Shown one piece after another: positions 34,966 through 44,590 of a DNA stretch of 64,000 nt (the first letter of the stretch is position 1; every line of letters begins with the position of its first letter). Position numbers and translations under genes: made by a program. The notes beneath the pieces were generated by a model. That model saw only the letters and a program-made list of their open reading frames with translations. It did not search any database and was not told the origin of the DNA. This stretch comes from Dermatemys mawii (taxonomy: Eukaryota > Chordata > Testudines > Dermatemydidae). The stretch spans positions 16,145,267 through 16,209,266 of the forward strand of contig ML677358.1 in the NCBI GenBank assembly GCA_007922305.1, read 5' to 3'.

Positions 34966-37084
34966 GTTTGGGGACCATAGAAAAACCTCGACAGGAAGAA
35001 AGTCCAGGTCCTCCCAGGATGCGTTTATAGTTCTTCGGCTCTCTGCTGAGTTCCTGGGGCATGTTACGAGGCCGCCCAAAGAACTCCTTGCACTTACCCC
35101 TGCTGAGCTAAGCATGGGGACAATGTGTTGGGACACATTCTTCTCTGCTTGTTCAAACAGTCAACTGAGGTTCTGGTTTTCTCAGTTTTGAGGGGCAGGA
35201 ACAGAGCCCTGGCTGGGGACCTTTACAAAGGCAAAGAAATAAAGAAATGGAAACAAGTTTCCCCCCAAAAGATTACTTCAGTCAAGGCAACCTCCTCTTG
35301 CTATGATGCAACATGACATGGTGTTGTAAGGTGATGGCATCACCTGGAAATGGCTAGAAAGGGCAATGAGGCACCAGGGCCAACATTGCGGGGCTCTTTT
35401 CATTCATGTAATCGAGGGAGCTAACACCAGAGCCATTGGTTTCATAGTAGCTATTGCCCAAGCTACAGTTCGACGTAAGGGCAGCTGGTTGTACGTAGGA
35501 ACGCTCGGCTCTTTCGCTCTGCAGAGCATGTGGGAACCTCAGGAGACAGCTTAGGGGGTGAAGAAGTGGGTGGCGATTTGTTGCATGTGGCTAGCCGCAG
35601 CCTTGGCAACCAAGACGCAATGCCCAGCATCAGCACTATGTCCTATGTGCCCTTGGGTGAGTCACTTGGCCTCGCTCTGCCTTGATTCCCCATCTGTACA
35701 AGGGGGCTAATACGTCCCTCCCAGAGGCACTGTGAGGGTAACTCCATTAAAGATAGGCATCAGGGAAGGACCATAGACAGGTATAAATCAAATGCAGCCT
35801 CAGTGACGTGACTGGGCCTGACATTCCTCTCCCTTGTGCTGGAGTAACTCCCCCAAGCTAGTGGAGTCGCGGGAGCAGGAAACAGAACGGGCCCCGCAGT
35901 GACCTTCTGCCCCCAAGACCGGCTCCTTCTGAAGCAAGGGGCTGAATTTATGCTGCATCGTGGGGGCTTTTTACACAGGCCCCTGCTCAAGAAGAATTTT
36001 AAGGATGCTGCCCATGATGTCATCCCTGGCTCCCACGGGGCGAGTAGGAGAGGAAGGGGAATACAGCTCTGAAATGGTTACAGCTTGGCTGATAAAGGAA
36101 GTCGCTCCTTGGAATCCCTCCGCTCAGTCAGGCCAGAGGAAGGTTCCTCAGAGAAAATCTGCTATTTGCCACTGCAAAGGCAGGTGTCTTCTCACGGCTC
36201 TATTCACAAGATGGCGGCGTAGAAGTCAGGGAGACGACCACCGGCCCTGGAGGGTAGCCGAAATCAAGGGAAACAGGGTCGCCCGGGATGGAGACTGCTG
36301 CAGGCAATGCCGTGGTCTTGCAGGCTGATTGGAAAATTGCATCGGAGGCTGTTTATTAGGCCATAAAAGGAGCAGCTAAAGCAGAAAACAACGGCGGTGG
36401 GAATGGATGTGCTTTGGTTTGTGTCCAGAGGAAACATTTAATGAGGCATGGTTATATTGTGAACGAGATGATGTTTGATTATTAAATACATAACTAGAGT
36501 CAGTTGTGGGGGAAGAAGGATGGAAAACTTGTTCTTCCACCCACACCCAAGGCAATCACAGGACGGGATTCCACCTATTGTACTAGCCAGCGGACCTTGG
36601 AGGCGGCCTTCCTTTCTCTCCCTTCCCCGGGGGCTTGGGAGCAGCACGATGAGACACCTACAGCCTGAGACTGATGCTGCTCCAGCACACAAAGCAGCCC
36701 CATCAGTGACAGACAAACTAAACCTGGGCTGTATATATACAGTACACTCCGAACGCATCATTTCCACTGCATTAATTTCCACTCATTATTGATTACCTCG
36801 TAACATGCTGAGGACTCTACTGTGCTCCACCAGTCATGAGTTATGAGGTCATCAATATCTTGCTGCAGTAAAAGATGTACCCATAGGAACCATGACTCCC
36901 TAGCTACATAAAGAAAGAGGGTGAGTTATTTGCATGCACCTACTTTGTGTACTATAGTTTGGCCAGCTATGGTCGCATTATGATTCTGTATATGGCTATT
37001 GATGAGAACAATATGATAGGGACAAAGTAGTCTAGTCTCTGCTAAAGATCACTCCTGGCTCTCCAACCTGTGAGATTTCTCTGC
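34966..37084. other. Intergenic stretch, one SINE, no gene
   Basis: Besides the SINE at 35635-35755, the only notable element is AAGATGGCGGC at 36208-36218, a perfect YY1-type motif. Open frames present do not resemble known proteins. Confidence 0.45.
35635..35755 (+). mobile_element. SINE / MIR-like fragment
   Basis: 'GTGCCCTTGGGTGAGTCACT', 'CTCGCTCTGCCTTGATTCCC' and 'CATCTGTACAAGGGGGCTAA' follow the sense order of the SINE core. The tRNA head is missing or too diverged. Confidence 0.65.
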
Positions 37085-37400
37085 AGGTATTTGCAAACTA
37101 GAGGATAAAAGAAAACTGGCAAGTATAATTTATTCATATTCTCAAAAAGGCTTTCGATAACGTCCCTCATCAGAGACTGTTAAGGAAATTTGGTAAGTAT
37201 GAGATGAGAGGTAAAGTCCTGTCATGCATTAAAATCTTCATTCAGAGCTAACTGGAGAAACCCGGGAACAGGAATAAAGAGCCAGTTCTCAGCATGGAGA
37301 GAAGCCAGGACAGTTTGCCTTATAGACAAGTATTAAGACCACTGTTGTGTAACAGATTTATTAATGACCTCAAGGAGATGTTAGGCTGTCTTTAGAAAAT
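37085..37400 (+). pseudogene. CR1 LINE ORF2 fragment (reverse transcriptase region), broken
   Basis: A conceptual frame from about 37128 contains KAFDNVPH, the reverse-transcriptase segment of CR1-type LINEs, and downstream 'RGKVLSCIK'. Stops and indels interrupt it, for example the TAA near 37248. Sequence at 37340-37380 (AACAGATTTATTAATGACCT) corresponds to the conserved 'F-INDL' part. It is a dead LINE copy in sense orientation. Confidence 0.8.
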
Positions 37401-37539
37401 AACATGGACAATATTATAGTGCCCCTTTGCAAACTAGTGGTACATCCTCGCCATGAAAACTACTTTCCCTTGTGGCCACTTCATTTCAAAAGTGTCCTTC
37501 AGTCTCTGAGAGGAAAAGGCTTAACAAAGAGCAAAAAAA

Positions 37540-37940
37540 TAAAAGATGCTTAGCAGGCTTGGGAGGGGCAGGGGAAAAAGAGGAGCTTCCATCCAACGAG
37601 AACTTCAACTTTATTACTTTGGCAAGATGAGTAGGAGAAGATACAGCGCATCTAGTTATTGTTTTCCATACTATGAACACAGGAAGGTGCTCCAGGAGAG
37701 TGATGAAATTTCCCGGGGACTGGTCTGAGACTGTGGAACAAACTGCTATAGGACTTCAGGACCATCAAAAAACCCTCACCACCTTCCACTCCCAGTGCAA
37801 GGACTTTGCCTTCTTTACCGGAAACCCAGTGCAGCCCGGGGATACTTAAAAGGAAAAATCCATCACCAACAAAAAAATCCTTGACCAAACCAAAAGCCTC
37901 CCTTGCACACATTATTCTCCCACTGTGGAGAGGATGAGAG
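37540..37940 (+). mobile_element. LINE remnant, C-terminal ORF2 / 3' UTR
   Basis: 37720-37800 reads 'GGGGACTGGTCTGAGACTGT', 'GGAACAAACTGCTATAGGAC' and 'CACCACCTTCCACTCCCAGT', matching the LWN-LP ... F-S-C- type C-terminus of LINE ORF2. The copy is collinear with the RT fragment upstream and is followed by a pentanucleotide microsatellite, so it may be the 3' end of the same or a related element. Confidence 0.55.
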
Positions 37941-38002
37941 TGAATGAACTACACTTGACAAATGGGAGGAGTTCAGATATTTTAGGGATGAGGGCAGTAT
38001 AA

Positions 38003-38036
38003 ATAGAATAGAATAGAACAGAATAGAATAGAATAA
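38003..38036 (+). repeat. (AATAG)n microsatellite
   Basis: Six to seven near-perfect AATAG units occur, interrupted once by AACAG. It probably grew from the tail of the adjacent LINE. Confidence 0.85.
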
Positions 38037-38524
38037 ACAACTTATTTCTTCAGATAGTGCCTGTCCCAATGCTCAGTGGGAAGCTTTCCATTCTCTTCAG
38101 TGGGCCTTGCATTGGATTCATAATGGATAGCATTTTTTTAATGCAAAAAAGAGTTAAGCAGTGGAACTCAGTGCTGGAAGATGATACAAAGGCAAATAGT
38201 CTAGTAAGTCTTTTCTTTTTTCTTTTACATTAGACATTTAGACATACATTAGACATACCTAGATCTATGAAAAAAAAACACCCATGCAAAAGTATACTCT
38301 CCACAGTTGCAGGCACAATTACTACAATAGCACAAGATAGTCAGGGAATTGCACATATAAAAAGCTACCTGAGGGTCATTGGATCCCGCCGTTCCTTAAT
38401 TAGCAGGATCACTCGCACGAGCGTACGTGTGATTTGTGAGCAAAATGTGGGGCTCCGTTTTTGAAACCCTGCATAAGAAAAGATTTTGCAGCTATGCTAT
38501 GTAGGACAACTATTAGAAGGGCTT

Positions 38525-38700
38525 TCACTCCTCATGTTCCAGGGCATAGGTGATCATCAGCTGGTGTCAGGAAGAAATGTCCCCCTTGGCATAGCGTTGC
38601 ACAATTAGGTGCATTAAAGGATTTTATTGCTTCGGTATTGGCTGCTGCTGCAGACAGAGTACTGGAAGAAAGGGACCATTGATCTCTTTCTGTGTGACAA
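38525..38700 (+). mobile_element. CR1 LINE 3' fragment
   Basis: 'GTGATCATCAGCTGGTGTCA', 'GGAAGAAATGTCCCCCTTGG', 'GCTTCGGTATTGGCTGCTGC' and 'GGACCATTGATCTCTTTCTG' follow the sense order of a CR1 subfamily 3' UTR, diverged. Confidence 0.55.
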
Positions 38701-39175
38701 TTGCTATGTTCTGTTCCAGCAATTTACTGCAGCAATTAGAATATTCCCACAGGAGGAAGTGAAGCCTAAGGAGACAAGAGCCCACTAAAATCCAAAAGCT
38801 TCTGTAATAATAGCAGCCTCTAAGTGATATGAGACTGCAAGGGAAAGATTGAGTCTGTATCATGACTTCAATACTAAACGCTGCTCTGCACTGAGGGCTC
38901 CAAGTGAACTGAGGGCTAGTGAAAGGCAGTGAAGTAAGAGCTCTGGAAACTGAAGTCCTCTCTTTAGCCACAGAGAAGGTACACAGGCCAGGTGGCAGCT
39001 GCCTCAGCTTCCCCATCCTGTCTCAGCCCTGACCTAGAGAGAGAACCTCTTCAATTCATGGCCTCGCGCTCTGTGAGATGGGAGCTCCTAGTGATGTTCA
39101 CAGCACACAAACAGAAAAAAATAAAGGATAACCTATTCTTTCTGGAAGGTTGCAACAAAACAGTACTTTATTTCT
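38701..39175. other. Intergenic stretch, no gene recognised
   Basis: Nothing beyond unassigned sequence was seen; an open frame on the minus strand here lacks family resemblance. Confidence 0.45.
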
Positions 39176-39460
39176 TAGGGTACGTCTATACTACCCATCG
39201 GATTGGCCTATAGTGTTTGATGTATTGGAGATCAATTTATTGCATCTCATCTAGATGCGATAAATCAATCCCTGAACGCGCTCCCTGTCAACTCCGGAAC
39301 TCCAGCTCCACAAGAGGAGTAAGCGGAGTCGATGGGGAGCCGCCGTGGTTGACTTGCCGCCATGAGGGCGGCCAGGTAAGTTGAACTAAGATACTTCAAC
39401 TTCAGCTACGCTACTCGCTAGCTTAAGTTGCGTATCTTAGTTTGAACCCTGCCCCCTGTG
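39176..39460 (-). mobile_element. MITE, TAGGGTACGTCTATACTAC family (inverse of 15683 copy)
   Basis: The left end TAGGGTACGTCTATACTAC (39176-39194) and internal 'GCGATAAATCAATCCCTGAA' and 'ACTTCAGCTACGCTACTCGC' are the reversed order of the element at 15683-15954. The right end is truncated after TAGTTTGAACCCTGCCCCC. Confidence 0.8.
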
Positions 39461-40224
39461 GAGCCCATAAGACTCCAGACCAGATAAGAATCCTAAAACA
39501 GAGAGAGATAAAACAGGCTGCTCTCTAAAAAAAGAAAGGTAGAATCTTCCGCTTGTTTTAAGCTGACTTTTTGCACCCTGATTCTGCTACTAGGCCCAGA
39601 TTGCACACTTGCTTCTAGCCTGCCAACAGGACCCAGAAACCCTCTCTGCTGTTAAAACGATAGCTCACAATTCCAACACACTCCTGTCCACTAGAAACTG
39701 GATTTCAGACACTGGCTCATTTTGTACAGTCAGGTAGCGAGGGGTCCCAGTCACCATGAAATCATTTAATCCAGCGATGTAGCGGTGACATGCACCTGTC
39801 CCCGATTTCCACACAGCAGAGCAGTTCGCGTTTGCAGATGCAGCCGGCAGCTACCGCTTGCTGCAGCAGGGCACAAAATGTCAAGAATCTCAGCTGCTCC
39901 AGGCCTTGTTAATGTTCACTGAGCCACACGGCATTTACAGACAGAGAGAGCCTGCTTCCCTCCTCCCCCTTGCTGCGTACATTGGCTCCCACTGAAGTCA
40001 ATGGCAGTTACTGGTTTTCTGTTGGGCTCCAGGAAGACAAACTGGGCACAGGAACACGAGATGGTGAATCATGTGACTTCCCAAAACAGCCACTTCTTTG
40101 TCTCTCAGGTGGTTATTCTGGCTCTGGGATATTTGACTGAAATGAGACCAGCATCCCCACCCAGTCCTTTCAGACCCTTCCCATTTGCTTCTGCTTGGCT
40201 GTTTGTTTTCCATTGAAAGTAAGG
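39461..40224. other. Intergenic stretch, no gene recognised
   Basis: No repeat family, gene or RNA could be assigned apart from a short CCACTGAAGTCAATGGCAG palindromic word near 39989. Confidence 0.45.
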
Positions 40225-40400
40225 GAATCATAGAATACGAGGGTTGGGAGGGACCTCAGGAGGTTCTAGTCCAACCTCCTGCTCAAAGCAGGACCAATCC
40301 TCAACTAAATCATCCAACAGATTTTTGCCCCAGATCCCTAAATGGCCCCCTCAAGGATTGAACTCACAACCCTGGGTTTAGGAGGCCAATGTTCACCCTG
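40225..40400 (-). mobile_element. CR1-tailed tRNA-type SINE, 5'-truncated
   Basis: On the plus strand a reversed CR1 tail (AATCATAGAATACGAGGGTT, 40229-40248) is followed by 'CCCCCTCAAGGATTGAACTC' and 'ACAACCCTGGGTTTAGGAGG'. In sense orientation the latter contains GGTTGTGAGTTCAATCC, a good tRNA B box. The A-box half is missing past 40394. A tRNA-like head joined to a CR1 tail indicates a SINE mobilised by CR1 machinery. Confidence 0.8.
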
Positions 40401-41142
40401 CTTTTGTATCATTCAACTATATATATAAAAACTTGTTTTATTAGGAAAATACAATCCATTGCATAAGACGGATGTATTATAAGAACACCTTAGTCTGTGT
40501 GTATATGCCAAGCTGCCTGCTTAAGTAAGGCTATGTATTAATCTAGAAGATACACCTAATAAACAAACAGGCAGGCACACAAGCTCTGAAGTGTGTGCGC
40601 AGCTGAACGTACTGATGAATTTCACGCCCATCACGTACACATTTCAAGCTCTTAGCAGTTAATGGTTTAAAGACCTGACACGCTAAAATGGGAGGAAAAC
40701 GAAAACCCATATCAGGATACGTTTCAGAACACAAGGAAGTGTTCCAAAGGTTAAAAAAAAAAAAAAACAGGAGAAAAGGATGAATGTGGCCCAATTATTA
40801 AATGTAAATATTTATAGGCTAATAGTTCTAAGTCTACAACAGGAAACTATTTGTTCAAATGAAAAGCTTTTTCTAGGGATTAGAGATATATTGTTTAAAC
40901 TCAGCGGTGGCACTGCGTTCTGAGTTCTGCTTTATTCTACAGCAAACTGCACTGATGAACAGAATCCAAAGCATGAATCTACTGAATACTTTTCCTCTGT
41001 CCTTCCATCCGCCAAAATAAACCCCTGATATTTACCCAGAAAAATGAGTAATATTTTTTCCACCAATTTCCATCTATTTTTGTAGTAGTAGTAATAAACA
41101 CTGATACATTCCTGGTAAAAAATAAATAAAATAAAAACAAAG
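40401..41142. other. Intergenic stretch, AT-rich, no gene recognised
   Basis: The stretch has A runs near 40755-40768 and a short TAG/TAA run near 41083-41095. No gene or named element was seen. Confidence 0.45.
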
Positions 41143-41337
41143 GGCCCTATGGACACAGCACTGGCTTGGGACTCATGAGACTTGGTTTCTATTCCTGGCT
41201 CTGCCACTGGTCTGCTGGGTGACCTTGAGCAACTCACTTAATCAGTGCCTCAGTTCCTCCATCTGTAAAATGGGACTGTTGAGATGAAAAGCACTTTGAA
41301 CTCTATGGATGAAAAGAGAGGGGTATTATTATTATTG
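41143..41337 (+). mobile_element. tRNA-derived SINE, full-length-like, with (ATT)n tail
   Basis: This is the clearest SINE in the window: 'GACTCATGAGACTTGGTTTC', 'TATTCCTGGCTCTGCCACTG', 'GTGACCTTGAGCAACTCACT', 'GTGCCTCAGTTCCTCCATCT', 'GTAAAATGGGACTG', 'GAAAAGCACTTTGAACTCTA' and a GTATTATTATTATTG tail. The family is the turtle tRNA-Lys-related SINE. The tRNA head (41143-41190) retains a recognisable B box. Confidence 0.88.
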
Positions 41338-42208
41338 ACAAAACAGCCACCTCTGTGGCCAGCCTCCATGGTGTGGTCATTACAACAAAGAGTCTATGTG
41401 ATCATCCCATGTGCCAGCTTCTGTATTCCTGCCTCTGAGTCCTGGGGCTGAGGCTGAGCCTCATAAGAACGAGTGGGTGGGAGAGCTTTCTCTCAGGGGA
41501 CAAACAGGAGACAGCAGTCAGGATCCATCTGAGGAAAACCAGAACAAATGGGTAACAAATGTTTCCATTTTTTGACTAGATTGCATTCATTCTGACATGT
41601 AAATTTCTCCTTTCCCATCCAGAAAGGGGCTTTCACTGATGCACTCTCAGCCCTTTATAAAGGGATCATTTTGAAATGGTGTGTTATTGATTTTCCTGTC
41701 ACATCAAGACACAATCCCCCTTCCATCACCCTCTAATTGGAAGTTAAAACCTAGATTTGAAAAATGATGGAGGACATTTTTTTTCTGGCAAATATGTGGG
41801 CAAGAAGGGCAGGAATATCTATTGAGACATGTCATCTGTAATGAAGTCACAGGAAAATAATGGGAATTACAAGCCACTCCGGCATAATTTCCTTTGATAT
41901 TCATCTCAAAGAACAGCTAAACCATATCTTTGGTTTAAAATTCCAGAGGCTGACATCCAGAGAAATGCTACAAACGGAGACATGAAAAAAGAAGATATGG
42001 AAAGCCAGTTAATTTTGGATGGGCTTCATTAGAAGTGTGTCGGTACAAGACTGCACAGATTAACAGAGTTAACCTTTGGCAATACAATTCTTCTGCATTG
42101 TACCACGTGAAGGCGTTCTTCCTTCACATCTAGAAGAATGCCTCGGAGCAGGCTCTCTGGGTTAGTGTATGAAGAAAAGATGGGCAGGGGGAATTAAACT
42201 CCTTACAT
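41338..42208. other. Intergenic stretch, no gene recognised
   Basis: No repeat family or gene is assignable; the sequence looks unique. Confidence 0.45.
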
Positions 42209-42321
42209 CAGCGGTTTTCAATCTTTTTTCATTTGCAGACCCGTAAAAACTTTCAAATGAAGGTGTGATCCCCTTTGCAAGACCTCCAGAGGGGCTGCAG
42301 ACCACAGGTTGAAAACCACTG
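42209..42321. mobile_element. hAT MITE, 113 bp, CAGCGGTTTTCAA ends
   Basis: Inverted ends CAGCGGTTTTCAA (42209-42221) and TTGAAAACCACTG (42309-42321) match at 12 of 13 positions. I see no convincing 8-bp duplication. The following 42330-42425 (CCTGTGGACCCCCAGAGGTC, CGGACTCTCAGGGGTCCAC) resembles the interior of the same family, so this may be a rearranged or composite copy. Confidence 0.8.
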
Positions 42322-42599
42322 TTATATGGTAATAACAACCTTTCACAGACCCCTTAGACATAACCTGTGGACCCCCAGAGGTCCACGGACTCTCAGGGGT
42401 CCACAAACTGACTTCCATGATCAATACTGGCTGCTCTTTCTATCTGCTCTTCTCAAGTACCTGATTTCATTCTTCCTGTTACGTTTCCCAGAATGATATA
42501 CAGGATTTTGTCCCTCCGATGATACACTTACGTTGCCTAGCAATGGAGTGTGGATTATGAGATCTCTAAGGGATATTCCTTCAAGCTCTGTGAAGGAAG

Positions 42600-42645
42600 C
42601 AATGTGGGCTAGTAGATAGAGCCCTGGGCTGGAGGTCATAGTCAA
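42600..42645 (+). mobile_element. SINE head, left part of a split SINE
   Basis: 'GTGGGCTAGTAGATAGAGCC' and 'CTGGGCTGGAGGTCA' are the tRNA-like start of the SINE (A box TAGTAGATAGAG). It stops abruptly where a CR1 fragment begins and resumes near 43040. Confidence 0.75.
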
Positions 42646-43026
42646 AGAGTAGTAGAGTTTAAGGCTAGAAGAAACCACCAGATCCTCCAATCTGACTTCC
42701 TGTATCTCACAAGCCACTAACCACCACCTAGCACCTGCAGACCAAGCCAAAAGTTGGAATCAGACCAAAGTATCACAGGAGACTAAATGACTGTGTGCCC
42801 CAAGCAGAGAACAGAAGGGCCTGAGGTACAACAGTGTGCAAGGCCCCTGCAGTGGCAGGGAAATGGTTAAGTGAGATAAACCCAGAGGATCCTGGCAAGT
42901 GACCCAGTGCAGTGGAAGGTGAAAAATTTTCCTGATCCCTGCCAATATGACCTAGGGAGCAATATGGCCTGGGGGGGAATTCCTTGCCAACCCCAAATGT
43001 GGTGATCATTTTGACCCTGAGCATGT
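42646..43026 (-). mobile_element. CR1 3' fragment inserted in a SINE
   Basis: 'GAGTTTAAGGCTAGAAGAAA', 'CCAGATCCTCCAATCTGACT', 'CCTGGCAAGTGACCCAGTGC', 'GGGAATTCCTTGCCAACCCC' and 'TTTTGACCCTGAGCATGTGA' are in the reversed order of a turtle CR1-type 3' region. It separates the SINE halves on either side. Confidence 0.75.
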
Positions 43027-43220
43027 GAGCAAGAATCAGCTGAGAACCTGGGTTCTATCCCTGGCTCTGCCAATGGCATGCTGTGTGACCCTGCATAGCC
43101 CCTCTCTGTGCCTCAGTTTCCCCTCTCCCTTTCCCCTGTATTGTCTGTTTGGTAAGCTCTTAGTGGCAGGGATTGTTTCTTACTATGTACAGCACCTAGC
43201 ACATCCCCTGCTGAACTCAC
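43027..43220 (+). mobile_element. SINE body, right part of a split SINE
   Basis: 'GAGAACCTGGGTTCTATCCC' (B box GGTTCTATCCC), 'TGGCTCTGCCAATGGCATGC', 'GTGCCTCAGTTTCCCCTCTC', 'TAAGCTCTTAGTGGCAGGGA' and 'TGTACAGCACCTAGCACATC' complete the SINE begun at 42600. Removing the CR1 piece restores a normal SINE order. Confidence 0.8.
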
Positions 43221-44504
43221 ACACAAATAGTCACAGGGGCCAGGTCAGTGCCTTCTAATCTGCTTGAATGGCAGCTGCTGTGATGCCCAGCATCTTCTGA
43301 TGGGGAAAGGCAGGAGGCTGTGTCAGACCCAACCTGCTCGAACTAGCCCAACAAATACTTTGTTGGCATACAGCTCTATGGGAAGTGACCTTGCAAACAC
43401 CCACTAGACTGTGAGGATGAAAATCCCTCCGGGTTCTCCCTCAGAATGAAAGTAGAGGACCTGTCTCCATTTCCCCCAGCTTGTTAAGCCCTAGGCAGCA
43501 AAGAGCTACGTAACAACAAAGGAGGTTGCACTGCAAAAGAAGAGCTCTGATTTTGTGTGTTATAATCATGTTCCCACTGGGACAGTCACTACTCATCCAT
43601 AAGGATTGATGAGACGACTTCCAAGCCAACTGTGATCAGCTTGTTTTTTGCAGGTGTTTATTAAATGGTCTAGATCAAGGGGATGTTCATGGTGTTTTCA
43701 TTTATTATTTTGTCCCTGCTCTTTGTGGTCATATTCGTAGCTCTGCACAACTTTGCTTTCCTCCTCGGGCACACAGGTCTCTTAGCATGGGGTTATTCTG
43801 TTCACGAGGGTCTGGATGCACCAGTGAGTTTGCTCTTGCAGGTTTGCTCAAGAGCGATGGGCTACGCATTCAGTTTTGCTCATGAGCTCAGGGCAGCACA
43901 TGCTGGTTTGTTATTGGAGGGTCATTCGAAGGGCGGTTTGTTACGGTCGGGCTCCTCAGGAGGGTTGGAGATGCCAGTATTGCTTTTCTTATTCAGAAAA
44001 CAGTGAAGTGATGTGTTTGTTTAAAAAGCAGCACGTACTATATAGCTTGATTCACCTGAACTTGTGTGACTGTGGTATTTGACAGTGTACACCCCCGGAT
44101 GCATTACATGGCATCTTACTGCAGGGGGCATTTTTCCTTCAGGACCTGTGTCTTGTATGTGAAATTCCCTCAGTAGAATAGAAACTGTGGAAAAAAATTA
44201 CAAGACACACAGAGAGAATAACATGGATTTTCAAATACATATGGAGAAAAGGAAGGTCAAATTTTGGGTTTCCTGTCCATGTTCCCTTGAAATTTACAAG
44301 CAGCTGGAGACAGAAAAAGAAGATTCAAAGTGCAGCTGTTTCTCAGTCTGATGGCTGCATTTGCTCTTTGTCAAACATCTTCCTTCTTTAGCTTAACACG
44401 CAAATCTTTAGGACTATTTATTTCTATTATTGTCTGAGGGTTTCTATATTGATGCTCCCCACCTTTATAGCAGGGGGATAGTGAAGCACTTGGAAAAAAT
44501 TAAT
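43221..44504. other. Intergenic stretch, no gene recognised
   Basis: An open frame at 43683-44006 starts with a hydrophobic run (FIILSLLFVVIFVALHN) but has no family resemblance, no homologous motif and T-rich composition that explains the run. I do not call it a gene. Confidence 0.4.
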
Positions 44505-44590
44505 GAATGAACTTCCCCCAAAGAAACAAAGTGTCTTGTCTGAAGTCACATGGCATATCAGTGTCAAAGCCGAGAATGGAACCCATAAAA
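44505..44590 (-). mobile_element. SINE / MIR-like fragment, antisense
   Basis: 'GTGTCTTGTCTGAAGTCACA' and 'GTCAAAGCCGAGAATGGAAC' parallel the reversed SINE core (CTTGCCCAAGGTCACA ... GAGCCGGGAATTGAAC). Confidence 0.55.

Noticed and set aside
41143..41337. Possible functional tRNA gene because of a B-box-like sequence
   Set aside because: The body continues as SINE with an (ATT)n tail and cannot fold as a tRNA.
43683..44006. Open frame with a strongly hydrophobic N-terminus that could be a small membrane protein
   Set aside because: T-rich DNA gives hydrophobic residues by itself. There is no splice context, no domain and no family resemblance.
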